From: Pseudomonas putida
GTDB lineage: Bacteria > Pseudomonadota > Gammaproteobacteria > Pseudomonadales > Pseudomonadaceae
NCBI RefSeq assembly: GCF_002906855.1
Contig: NZ_MINI01000038.1
Span: forward strand, 1,178,001-1,242,000
DNA: 64,000 nt
Reading direction: 5' to 3'
Shown here: in pieces, positions 18,039 through 26,173 of the stretch
Position numbering within the stretch: the stretch's first letter is position 1
Layout: each line of letters opens with the position of its first letter
Translations under genes and position numbers: made by a program
The notes under the pieces: model-generated
The model's input: the letters and a program-made list of their open reading frames with translations, nothing else
What the model was told of the DNA's origin: nothing
Databases searched by the model: none

Positions 18039-19376
18039 TCAGAACTCGTGGTCGGCTGTGTCCGGGTTCAGGTTGGCAATCCCCAGCTTGCCAGCAGCCT
18101 GCTCGATCGAGCCGGTCTGCTTGACCAGCGAGGCGATGGCGTCGCGCACGATCTGGTTGCCGGCAGCGTTGTCGGCGGCGATCAGCTGGTCGTAGTGCTC
18201 GCCCTTGAGGGCGTGGTCGACCATCACCTGGATCTTCGCTTCGGTAGCTTCGAGGTCAGCCTTGAGGGTGGCGTCGGCAGCCGGGTCGGCCTTGGCCACC
18301 AGCGACGACAGGCTCGGGCCGGTCAGCTTGGTGCCGTCGACACGGGTGTACTCGCCCAGATAGACGTTGCGAATGCCCTTGGCGTCGTAGAAGTGCGAGT
18401 AGTGGGTGTTGTCGCTGAAGCAGTCCTGCTCGTCTTCCGGCGAGTTGGCTTCCAGCGAGACCTTCATGCGCTCACCGGCCAGTTCGCCCAGCGACAGGCT
18501 GCCCATGCCGAACAGCATCTTGCGCAGGCCATCGGCTGCCGGCTCGGCTTCCAGCGTGGCACGGTAGTTGTCGGCGACGTTCGGTGCCCAGTTGCCGACC
18601 ATCTCTTCGAGGTCCTTGACCAGCAGCTCGGTGACCGCCTTCAGGTAGGCACGGCGACGGTCGTTGTGGCCGCCGGTCGCCCCCTTGCCTTCCAGGTAGT
18701 CGGAAGCCGGGCGGTTGCCCGCGCCTGGGCCGGTGCCGTTGAGGTCCTGGCCCCAGAGCAGGAATTCGATGGCGTGGTAGCCGGTGGCGACGTTGGCTTC
18801 GGAACCTGCCAGTTCGTTCAGGCTGGCCAGCTTCTCAGGGGTGATGTCCTTGACGTCGACCTTCTCTTCGCCCACCTGGATCTCGGTGTTGGCGATGATG
18901 TTGGCGCTGGCTGCCGGGTTGCCCAGGGCGTGCTCGTAGCTCTTGTCGACGTAGTCGATCAGGCCTTCGTCCAGCGGCCAGGAGTTCACTTGGCCTTCCC
19001 AGTCGTCGATGATGGTGTTGCCGAAGCGGAACGCCTCGCTCTGCAGGTACGGAACGCGCGCGGCGACCCAGGCCTCTTTGGCGGCTTTCAGGGTTTCGTC
19101 GTTGGGCTTGGCGAGGAACGCGTCTATGGCGGTCTGCAAGTTCTTGGCGGTGCTCAGTGCATCGCTGTACACGGCGTAGACCATTTCGGTGTAATGCTTG
19201 ACCACGGCTTTGCCGGTTGCTTCGTCGACAGCCCCGGGCGCCGCAGCAGCGGTGCTGGCAGCAGCAGGTGCCTGAGCTTGCGGAGCGGCGGCCTTGTCAT
19301 CCTTGCCTTCGCCGCAACCGGCGAGAGCGATGGCGATGGCCAGCAGACTGGCGGAGGCCAGAGGCATACGAATCAT
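18039..19376 (-). CDS. Imelysin-family lipoprotein (IcmP-like)
   Basis: A 445-residue lipoprotein. The start is ATG 19376 (MIRMPLASASLLAIAIALAGCGEG), preceded by AGGAAAA; it gives a lipobox LAGC at about residues 18-21, and the eleven-codon longer reading does not. An Ala/Gln-rich linker follows, then the imelysin domain with its GxHxxE motif intact (TGYHAIEFLLWGQDL). It resembles the P. aeruginosa insulin-cleaving protein IcmP. Present understanding of the family favours periplasmic iron binding or transport. It is the first gene of the imelysin/di-haem/imelysin/DUF1513 cluster, with a Fur-like site upstream. Confidence 0.87.
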   Translation of the reverse strand: MIRMPLASASLLAIAIALAGCGEGKDDKAAAPQAQAPAAASTAAAAPGAVDEATGKAVVKHYTEMVYAVYSDALSTAKNLQTAIDAFLAKPNDETLKAAKEAWVAARVPYLQSEAFRFGNTIIDDWEGQVNSWPLDEGLIDYVDKSYEHALGNPAASANIIANTEIQVGEEKVDVKDITPEKLASLNELAGSEANVATGYHAIEFLLWGQDLNGTGPGAGNRPASDYLEGKGATGGHNDRRRAYLKAVTELLVKDLEEMVGNWAPNVADNYRATLEAEPAADGLRKMLFGMGSLSLGELAGERMKVSLEANSPEDEQDCFSDNTHYSHFYDAKGIRNVYLGEYTRVDGTKLTGPSLSSLVAKADPAADATLKADLEATEAKIQVMVDHALKGEHYDQLIAADNAAGNQIVRDAIASLVKQTGSIEQAAGKLGIANLNPDTADHEF

Positions 19377-19452
19377 TATTGGTTTTCCTGCGTCGTGTGG
19401 TTGGACCAAGGGGTTAGGCCGTGCGCCGTGGCACGCGAAACGACAACATCAT

Positions 19453-19471
19453 GCGAAAGATTTGCATTTGC
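19453..19471 (-). promoter_or_regulatory. Candidate Fur box of the imelysin operon
   Basis: On the minus strand, GCAAATGCAAATCTTTCGC matches the 19-base Fur consensus (GATAATGATAATCATTATC) at 12 positions and has the GCAAAT style often seen in Pseudomonas Fur boxes. It lies 77 bases upstream of the imelysin start at 19376, a plausible promoter position. Weak match, supported by context. Confidence 0.45.
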
Positions 19472-19533
19472 TGTAAAGGGGTTGGCGCGCAATTCATGCA
19501 AATGCGCGTCACGGCCGATAATCGGGGCAAGCG

Positions 19534-21585
19534 TTACAGCGCGGAGACCTGATTGCGCTGGGCTTGTTTGAGGAAGTTGGTCAGTTCGCGGGCCGACAAC
19601 GGCTTGCTGTAGTGGTAGCCCTGACCTTCATGGCAACCCTGGGCGATGATGTAGGCTTCCTGCTCGACGGTTTCCACGCCTTCGGCGATCACCTGCATCC
19701 CCAGGCTCTTGCCCAGCTGGATGATGGCGCGAACGATGGTGGCGTCGTCATCGTCGTCGAGCAGGTCCTGGACGAAGCTCTTGTCGATCTTGATCTTGTC
19801 CAGCGGCAGCGATTTCAGGTAGCTGAGCGACGAGTAGCCGGTGCCGAAGTCGTCGATGGCGATCATCGCCCCCGAGCGGCGCAGGCTCAGCAGGTGCTGG
19901 GCGGCGGTGCTGATGTCCTCCATCAGACCGGTCTCGGTCACCTCCAGCTCCAGGCTGCGCGGAGGCAGACGGTAGGCCTGCAGCAGGTTGTTGACCACCC
20001 GTGGCAGCTCGTTGTGGTGCAGTTGCACGGTGGACAGGTTGACCGCCATGCGCAGCTCGCTGAAGCCCAGGTCGTGCCATTCGCGCAACTGTCGGCAGGC
20101 CTGGTCGAGTACCCATTCGCCGATGCTGATGATGCTGCCGTTCTGTTCGGCCAGCGGGATGAACTGGTCGGGCGGGACCATGCCCAGTTCCGGGTGCTGC
20201 CAGCGTAGCAAGGCCTCGACCCCGACCACACGATGGTCGCGGTAGCTGATCTGCGGTTGATAGACCAGGTACAGCTGGTTGCGCGGCAGGGCTTCGCGCA
20301 GGTCCTTTTCCAGCTCGCGGCGGCGGCGCATTTCGCTGTCGACGCTGGCGATGTAGAACTGGTAGCGGTTGCGCGAGCGGGCCTTGGCCAGCGTCATGGT
20401 CTGTTCGGCCTTCTGCAGCAGCTTCTCGGTGCTGTCACCGTCCTCGGGGAACAGGGTTATGCCGATGGTGGCGCGCAGGCGGATCTGCTGGAGATCGAGG
20501 CCGAATGGCAGTTCCAGGTCGTCGAGGATGCTCTGGGCCAGCTCCGCCGCCTCGTAAGGCTGCTCGATATTGGCCTGGACCAGGGCGAACTGGTCGCCAC
20601 CCAGCCGCGCCAGCGCACCCAGGCGCCCGCTGTGGGCGCGCAGGCGGTCGGCCAGGGCCAGCAGCAGCTGGTCGCCGGTCTGGTAGCTGAACTGCTCGTT
20701 GATGCCCTTGAAGTCGTCCAGGCCCACGCAAAGCACGGCCACGCGATGCTGCAGGCGGCCGGCGTCGGCGAGGATCTTGTCGAGCTGCTCCTGCAATTGC
20801 TGGCGGTTGGGCAGGCCGGTGAGGAAATCGTACTGGGCCATGCGCTGCAGGCTGTTCTCGGCTTCGTGGCGCAGGTGGGTATTGCGCTCGATCGAGGCCA
20901 GCAGCTGGTTGGCGGTGTTGACCCAGATGCCCAGTTCGTTCTTCTCGTGGCCCTTGAGCAGCGGGATCTGGTGCTGGCTGGGGCGGTCGGGGTTGATCTG
21001 GGTAAGGTGCTCGATGATCTTCGACAGCGGCTTGGTCAGCAGCCAGTGGTAGACCAGGTACAGCACCAGGCCCATGGCCAGGGCGCGCAGCACGCCGGAA
21101 ATGAAGATGATTACCGCATTGATCAGGAAGTCTTCGCCATAGGACGAAGTATCGAGGGTGATGCTCAGGTCGCCGTAGTATTCGCTGTATGGACCACGGC
21201 CGACCAGCTGGGTGGTATAGGTGCGTTCCTGGCCGAGGATCAGGTCGGTCAGCCAGCGCATCGACATGTCCTGCAGCGGGCGGGACTTTTCCGCAAGCAT
21301 GGTTTCGTTGGGGTGGCCGATCGAGGCCATGCGCACCGACTCGTCCTGGAACAGGCCTTCCATCACCTGCATGCCCATTTCCCGGTCGAGGCTGTACACC
21401 GCCTGGGTAGAGGGGTCGCGGAACATGTCGAGAATGCGTTGGGCGTCGTTGTTGACGGCCTGGCGGGTCTTGGAGGTGTCGTAGACGATCTGCGCGCAAC
21501 TCAGGACAACGCCGACCGCCAGCGCCGACAGGAGCACGACCCTGAGCAACTTGACCGACAAGCTGTTCCGCAATTCCAGCTTCAA
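19534..21585 (-). CDS. bifA: c-di-GMP phosphodiesterase BifA (GGDQF-EAL)
   Basis: A 683-residue membrane protein: a membrane helix at about 12-33, a periplasmic domain, a second helix at about 155-180, HAMP, a degenerate cyclase domain with GGDQF at 329-333, and an EAL domain with EALLRW at 457-462, plus DDFGTGYSS and IKIDKSFV. The intact EAL and non-canonical GGDQF are characteristic of BifA, which breaks down c-di-GMP and so limits biofilm and promotes dispersal. The start is set at TTG 21585 (MKLELRNSLSVK), with AAGGAAA a few bases upstream (21591-21597). In-frame ATGs at 21618 and 21615 lack a ribosome-binding site and would add 11 unaligned residues. Confidence 0.92.
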   Translation of the reverse strand: MKLELRNSLSVKLLRVVLLSALAVGVVLSCAQIVYDTSKTRQAVNNDAQRILDMFRDPSTQAVYSLDREMGMQVMEGLFQDESVRMASIGHPNETMLAEKSRPLQDMSMRWLTDLILGQERTYTTQLVGRGPYSEYYGDLSITLDTSSYGEDFLINAVIIFISGVLRALAMGLVLYLVYHWLLTKPLSKIIEHLTQINPDRPSQHQIPLLKGHEKNELGIWVNTANQLLASIERNTHLRHEAENSLQRMAQYDFLTGLPNRQQLQEQLDKILADAGRLQHRVAVLCVGLDDFKGINEQFSYQTGDQLLLALADRLRAHSGRLGALARLGGDQFALVQANIEQPYEAAELAQSILDDLELPFGLDLQQIRLRATIGITLFPEDGDSTEKLLQKAEQTMTLAKARSRNRYQFYIASVDSEMRRRRELEKDLREALPRNQLYLVYQPQISYRDHRVVGVEALLRWQHPELGMVPPDQFIPLAEQNGSIISIGEWVLDQACRQLREWHDLGFSELRMAVNLSTVQLHHNELPRVVNNLLQAYRLPPRSLELEVTETGLMEDISTAAQHLLSLRRSGAMIAIDDFGTGYSSLSYLKSLPLDKIKIDKSFVQDLLDDDDDATIVRAIIQLGKSLGMQVIAEGVETVEQEAYIIAQGCHEGQGYHYSKPLSARELTNFLKQAQRNQVSAL

Positions 21586-21637
21586 TGGGGTTTCCTTAAT
21601 CCATGCGCATGACATCATTTTGCCACTAACGTTGGCA

Positions 21638-21668
21638 ATACACTATCGGCCGACCTTGGGTAGTGTAT
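21638..21668 (-). promoter_or_regulatory. Inverted repeat in the bifA upstream region
   Basis: ATACACTA at 21638-21645 is the inverse of TAGTGTAT at 21661-21668. The flanks GGCAA and TTGCC extend the symmetry with a few mismatches. It lies 53-83 bases before the bifA start, where an operator would be. No known regulator motif is recognised. Confidence 0.45.
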
Positions 21669-21775
21669 CGGTTGCCCGACCCTGCAACTTGAGTGCGCGG
21701 TGTCAAACTTCCAGACGGTTGATGTTAGCGTGCTATACGCGCTGAGCAAGACCCTGCGGGAAAACTGTCAGGCAT

Positions 21776-21806
21776 AAAAAACCCGGCACATGGCCGGGTT
21801 TTTTGT
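21776..21806 (-). terminator. Terminator of sodB
   Basis: AACCCGGC at 21780-21787 pairs with GCCGGGTT at 21793-21800, flanked by A runs on one side and T runs on the other. On the minus strand it follows the sodB stop by about 15 bases. Confidence 0.9.
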
Positions 21807-21821
21807 TCAAGGCTGAATGAA

Positions 21822-22418
21822 TCAGGCCTTGAAGGTCTTGCCTTCGAACTGCTCGGCAACGAATTTCCAGTTGACCAGGTTCCAGAACGCCTCGACGTAC
21901 TTAGGACGCAGGTTGCGGTAGTCGATGTAGTAGGCGTGTTCCCAGACGTCGCAGGTCAGCAGCGGGGTGTCGCCGCTGGTCAGCGGGCAGCCGGCGCCGA
22001 TGGTGCTGGCCAGGGCCAGGGAACCGTCAGCTTTCTTCACCAGCCAGCCCCAGCCGGAACCGAAGGTGCCGATCGAAGTCTTGGAGAACTCTTCCTTGAA
22101 CTTGTCGAAGGAACCGAAAGCGGCGTTGATGGCATCAGCCAGGGCGCCGGTCGGCTGGCCACCGGCGTTAGGTGCCAGGCAGTTCCAGTAGAAGGTGTGG
22201 TTCCAGACTTGAGCGGCGTTGTTGAAGATGCCGCCCGAAGAGCTCTTGACGATCTCTTCCAGGGTCTTGCCTTCGAATTCGGTGCCTGGGACCAGGTTGT
22301 TCAGGTTCACGACATAGGTGTTGTGGTGCTTGTCGTGGTGAAACTCCAGGGTTTCCTTGGAGATGTGCGGCTGCAGGGCATCGTGGGCGTACGGCAGCGG
22401 CGGCAATTCAAAAGCCAT
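21822..22418 (-). CDS. sodB: Superoxide dismutase, Fe type
   Basis: A 198-residue cytoplasmic enzyme that dismutates superoxide to peroxide and oxygen. The metal ligands are visible: His27 (LEFHHDKHH), His74 (WNHTFYW), Asp157 and His161 (DVWEHAYYIDY). The Gln in AAQVWNH and the FYWNCLAP stretch are typical of the iron form. The ATG at 22418 follows GGAGAT. It is monocistronic, with its own terminator. Neighbourhood (bifA, sodB, LysE-type exporter, ArgP) is conserved in Pseudomonas. Confidence 0.97.
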   Translation of the reverse strand: MAFELPPLPYAHDALQPHISKETLEFHHDKHHNTYVVNLNNLVPGTEFEGKTLEEIVKSSSGGIFNNAAQVWNHTFYWNCLAPNAGGQPTGALADAINAAFGSFDKFKEEFSKTSIGTFGSGWGWLVKKADGSLALASTIGAGCPLTSGDTPLLTCDVWEHAYYIDYRNLRPKYVEAFWNLVNWKFVAEQFEGKTFKA

Positions 22419-22609
22419 GGTGGATCTCCTGATTCAGGTCTGTTTGCGGTTTGCGCAAGGCCGATCACGGGCGGCCCGATGTACGTCGGCGAGTTTGTAC
22501 TCTTTGCGACGCAAGGGCTGGATCATAGCACCGGGCCCGGCTCATAACCACGCAACAAAGATAGGGAATAGAGGTTCCAGAGCGGTTGGCAGCCGCCGAC
22601 CGGCGGCCC

Positions 22610-23209
22610 TCAATCAAAGATCAGTTGCGCCGCCACGGCGAACATCATCACCGCCACCATCAGGTCGAGCATCCGCCAGGTTGCCGGGCGCGCCAGCCAC
22701 GGTGCCAGCCACGCGGCGCCGATCGCCAGGGTCGAGAACCACAGCAGCGAGGCGCTGGCTGCCCCCGCCACATAGGCGCCAGGCACAGTCTGTTGGGCAC
22801 CGAGCGAGCCGATCAGCAGCACGGTGTCGAGGTACACGTGAGGGTTGAGCAGGGTAACCGCCAGCGCGCTCAGCAATACCGCCCGGCGCGAGCGCATGCC
22901 CTGGCCTTCCTGGTGCTGCAGGCTCTGCTTGGAAAAGGCGCTGCGCAGGGCCTTGGCGCCGTACCAGATGAGGAACACTGCGCCGCCCCAGCGGGCGATG
23001 GCAAGCAATGTCGGGTTGTGCGCCAGCACCGTGGCCAGGCCAAACACCCCGGCTGCCACCAGGATGGCGTCACAGACGATGCACAGCGCGGCCACTGGTA
23101 AGTGGTGCTCGCGGCGCAGGCTCTGGGCGAGGACGAAGGCGTTTTGTGCACCGATGGCCATGATCAGGCCAAAGGCCACCAGCATGCCGTTGAGATAGCT
23201 CTGCCACAT
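22610..23209 (-). CDS. argO: LysE/ArgO-family amino-acid exporter
   Basis: A 199-residue inner-membrane protein with about six hydrophobic helices. It carries the family hallmark near the N-terminus, GLIMAIGAQNAFVLAQSLRREH, and the helix-5 motif LLNPHVYLDTVLLIGSLG. These match LysE and ArgO, which export basic amino acids and their toxic analogues. The start is ATG 23209 (MWQSYLNGM), with GGAG nine bases upstream; six extra upstream codons are rejected. It is divergent from an ArgP-type LysR regulator across 90 bases, the classic exporter/regulator arrangement, so induction by lysine or arginine through ArgP is likely. Confidence 0.85.
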   Translation of the reverse strand: MWQSYLNGMLVAFGLIMAIGAQNAFVLAQSLRREHHLPVAALCIVCDAILVAAGVFGLATVLAHNPTLLAIARWGGAVFLIWYGAKALRSAFSKQSLQHQEGQGMRSRRAVLLSALAVTLLNPHVYLDTVLLIGSLGAQQTVPGAYVAGAASASLLWFSTLAIGAAWLAPWLARPATWRMLDLMVAVMMFAVAAQLIFD

Positions 23210-23299
23210 GGCGAATACTCCAAACAAGATGCTGGATATTGTGGCGAGTGTCGCTGTATAAGAAAAACAAATAGAGCTGATCCGTCATTAGGAAAATTG

Positions 23300-24190
23300 A
23301 TGTTCGACTACAAGCTGCTGGCTGCCCTTGCGGCGGTGATCGAGCAAGGCGGTTTCGAACGTGCCGCGCAGGTTCTGGGGCTGTCACAGTCGGCCATTTC
23401 GCAGCGCATCAAGCTGCTCGAAGCGCGGGTCGGGCAACCCGTGCTGGTGCGTGCTGCACCGCCGAGCCCGACCGAGGTCGGCCGGCAATTGCTCAACCAT
23501 GTGCAACAGGTACGGCTGCTCGAACGTGATTTGCAGCGTCAGGTGCCAGCATTGGACGAGGAGGGCATGCCCGAGCGTCTGCGCATCGCCCTGAACGCCG
23601 ACAGCCTGGCGACCTGGTGGGCTGGTGCGGTGGGCACATTCTGCGCCGAGCATCAGCTGCTCACCGACTTGGTGGTTGAAGACCAAGAGGTCGGTCTCAA
23701 GCGCATGCGTGCGGGTGAAGTGGCAGCCTGCCTGTGTGGCAGCGAGCGGCCGGTGGCTGGCGCACGCAGCCTGCCGCTGGGAGCCATGCGCTATAGGGCA
23801 TTGGCCAGCCCTGGGTTCATGGCACGCTATTTCCCTCAGGGTTTCGAGGCGCAGCGCCTGGCCCGCACGCCGGCCATCGTCTACGGGCCGGACGATTTCC
23901 TGCAGCACCGTTACCTGGCTTCACTGGGAATTCAGGACGGTTTCCTGCACCACCTGTGCCCGTCGTCCGAAGGCTTTCTGCGCATGACCGAGGCCGGACT
24001 GGGATGGGGCCTGGTGCCCGAGTTGCAGGCCCGTGAACAGTTGGCCAATGGCCAGTTGGTGGAAATTTGCAGCGATACCCCCATCGATGTGCCGCTGTAC
24101 TGGCATCATTGGCGCAACGGCGGGCACCTGCTCGCGCAACTGACCGAACACCTGCGGCACACGGCACGGCACTGGCTGGTGCCCTTGTAG
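23300..24190 (+). CDS. argP: LysR-family regulator ArgP (IciA/LysG type)
   Basis: A 296-residue LysR regulator. The N-terminal winged helix spans residues 3-60 (YKLLAALAAVIEQGGFERAAQVLGLSQSAISQRIKLLEARVGQPVLVR), unusually written with AVIEQGGFERAA as in ArgP/IciA. A linker helix and periplasmic-binding-like effector domain follow. ArgP senses arginine and lysine and activates argO. AGGA precedes the ATG at 23300, so the longer upstream frame is rejected. It is divergently transcribed from the exporter it should control. Confidence 0.87.
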   Translation: MFDYKLLAALAAVIEQGGFERAAQVLGLSQSAISQRIKLLEARVGQPVLVRAAPPSPTEVGRQLLNHVQQVRLLERDLQRQVPALDEEGMPERLRIALNADSLATWWAGAVGTFCAEHQLLTDLVVEDQEVGLKRMRAGEVAACLCGSERPVAGARSLPLGAMRYRALASPGFMARYFPQGFEAQRLARTPAIVYGPDDFLQHRYLASLGIQDGFLHHLCPSSEGFLRMTEAGLGWGLVPELQAREQLANGQLVEICSDTPIDVPLYWHHWRNGGHLLAQLTEHLRHTARHWLVPL

Positions 24191-24235
24191 CGGCGGCTGG
24201 CGTCTGTTGCATCTGAAATCAAGGCGGAGTCATAC

Positions 24236-25231
24236 ATGCAAATTCTGGTCACCGGCGCGAGCGGCTTCATTGGCGGGCGTTTTGCGCGCTTTGCCCTGGA
24301 GCAGGGCCTGGCTGTACGGGTCAGCGGCCGGCGTGCCGAGGGCGTGGAGCACTTGGTCAAGCGCGGCGCACAGTTCATCCCTGGCGACCTGGGCGACCCT
24401 GAGCTGGCCCGTCGCCTGTGCCAGGGGGTCGAGGCCGTGGTGCATTGCGCGGGCGCGGTGGGTAATTGGGGGCGCTACCAGGACTTCCACCAGGGCAATG
24501 TGGTGGTCACGGAAAACGTCGTCGAAGGCTGCCTCAAGGAGCATGTGCGGCGCCTGGTGCACCTGTCGTCGCCGTCGATCTACTTCAACGGCCGTTCGCG
24601 CCTGGGTATCCGAGAAGATCAGGTGCCGCGCCGCTTTCATGATCACTATGCGCAAACCAAACATATTGCTGAACAGAAAGTGTTCGGCGCCCAGGAGTTC
24701 GGCCTGGAGGTGCTGGCGCTGCGCCCACGCTTCGTCACCGGGGCCGGCGATGCGAGCATCTTCCCGCGCTTGATGCAGATGCAGCGCAAGGGCCGTTTGG
24801 CGATTATCGGCAACGGCCTGAACAAGGTCGATTTCACCAGCGTGCACAACCTCAACGAGGCATTGCTGAGCGCCTTGTTCGCCGAAGACCGCGCACTGGG
24901 CCAGGCCTACAACATCAGCAACGGCCAGCCGCTGCCGCTGTGGGACGTGGTCAACTACGTGATGCGCCAGATGCATTTGCCGCAGGTAACCCGCTATCGC
25001 TCCTATGGCCTGGCCTACAGCATCGCGGCGCTTAACGAAGCCGCATGCATGCTCTGGCCCGGGCGCCCGCAGCCGACCTTGTCGCGCCTGGGCATGCAGG
25101 TGATGAGCCGTGATTTCACCCTGGATATCAGCCGCGCCCGCCAATACCTGGATTACCAGCCCAAGGTCAGCCTGTGGAACGCGCTGGATGAATTCTGCGC
25201 CTGGTGGAAGCATCAGCCGCTGGGGCAGTGA
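24236..25231 (+). CDS. NAD-dependent epimerase/dehydratase (extended SDR)
   Basis: A 331-residue Rossmann-fold protein. It has the glycine-rich NAD(P) motif GASGFIGG at residues 7-14, the acidic-strand region VRVSGRR, and the catalytic segment HLSSPSIYFNGRS followed by YAQTKHIAEQ (YxxxK). It resembles 3-beta-hydroxysteroid-dehydrogenase-like and OleD-like reductases, which act on lipid or sugar substrates. The start MQILVTGASG is exact for the family. It stands alone after argP with a 45-base gap. The substrate is unknown. Confidence 0.8.
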   Translation: MQILVTGASGFIGGRFARFALEQGLAVRVSGRRAEGVEHLVKRGAQFIPGDLGDPELARRLCQGVEAVVHCAGAVGNWGRYQDFHQGNVVVTENVVEGCLKEHVRRLVHLSSPSIYFNGRSRLGIREDQVPRRFHDHYAQTKHIAEQKVFGAQEFGLEVLALRPRFVTGAGDASIFPRLMQMQRKGRLAIIGNGLNKVDFTSVHNLNEALLSALFAEDRALGQAYNISNGQPLPLWDVVNYVMRQMHLPQVTRYRSYGLAYSIAALNEAACMLWPGRPQPTLSRLGMQVMSRDFTLDISRARQYLDYQPKVSLWNALDEFCAWWKHQPLGQ

Positions 25232-25318
25232 ACCAGATCCGCAGATGATGGTCATCAGTGCGCCGCGCAAGCGGTTTATACTCATGTCTCTTTGCTACCA
25301 CCGCGGTTGAAGCCACCT

Positions 25319-26140
25319 ATGCGTAACGATGCCAACGACGATTTCGATGATGTGCCTACCTTGCGGGCGGGTACCCCCGATGACGACGAGCTGTTGCCCG
25401 CACACGTCTCGCGCAGCCGCCAGAAGGCCGCCAGGCCGGCCAGCACTGGGCCGCTGTGGGCATTGCTGGGGGCGTCGTTCATTGCGTTGGCCGGGCTGGG
25501 CTGGTGGAGCTTCCAGCAGATCTCGCTGATGGAGCAGCAACTGGTGGCTACCCAGGAAAGCTTTGCGCGTATCAGCGAAGAAGCGGCCGGGCGTTTGCAG
25601 GCGATCAGCGGCAAGGTCGATGCCAGCGAGTCAACGAGCAGCACCGGCAGTGAAGCACTGAAGCTGCAGATCCGTCAGTTGCAGGCCAGCCTGGCCGAGC
25701 AGGGCAAGCAGCAACAAGGTGTGGCGGGGCAGGCCGGCGACCTGGGCAAGCGCCTGGAGCAGGTGCTGGCGGATACCCGTGAGCAGCAGAAGGCGGTGAC
25801 CGAACTGCAGACCCAGCTGCAGGCACAGTTGAAGGCGGTGAACGCTGAGTTGGCCGCCCTGAAGTCGGGGCAGGTGGATGGCGGCAAGCTTGATGGCCAG
25901 TTCAAGAACCTAAACGATGAGGTGGCTGCACTGAAGAAGCAGGGCAATCAGAAAGCCGCCATCGACAGCCTGGAGCAGGATGTGCTGGTGCTCAAGACCC
26001 AGATGGAAAACCGTTCAGCCTCGTCGGGCGGGGCGACGGTGCAGGAGTTCGATGCGTTCCGTGGGCAGACCACGCGCAACCTCAATACCCTGCAGAGCCA
26101 GATCCAGAACCTGCAGCAGCAGATCAATTCCCGGCCTTGA
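25319..26140 (+). CDS. Membrane-anchored coiled-coil protein
   Basis: A 273-residue protein: an acidic cytoplasmic N-terminus (MRNDANDDFDDVPTLRAG), one membrane helix at about residues 43-62 (LWALLGASFIALAGLGWWSF), then about 200 residues of heptad-like coiled coil rich in Gln, Ala and Leu to the C-terminus. The topology is that of a single-span protein with a long periplasmic coiled coil, of the kind often labelled ATPase by weak similarity although no P-loop is present. The ATG at 25319 is preferred over one 27 bases upstream because it begins the polar N-tail. Function unknown; a cell-envelope spacer or division-linked role is a guess. Confidence 0.7.
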   Translation: MRNDANDDFDDVPTLRAGTPDDDELLPAHVSRSRQKAARPASTGPLWALLGASFIALAGLGWWSFQQISLMEQQLVATQESFARISEEAAGRLQAISGKVDASESTSSTGSEALKLQIRQLQASLAEQGKQQQGVAGQAGDLGKRLEQVLADTREQQKAVTELQTQLQAQLKAVNAELAALKSGQVDGGKLDGQFKNLNDEVAALKKQGNQKAAIDSLEQDVLVLKTQMENRSASSGGATVQEFDAFRGQTTRNLNTLQSQIQNLQQQINSRP

Positions 26141-26144
26141 GAAA

Positions 26145-26161
26145 GGGCCGCAAAGCGGCCC
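26145..26161. terminator. Hairpin between convergent genes
   Basis: GGGCCGC, an AAA loop and GCGGCCC form a perfect 7-base stem between the coiled-coil gene and xenB. There is no T run, so it is a weak terminator on either strand. Confidence 0.5.
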
Positions 26162-26173
26162 CGGCGATCTCAA

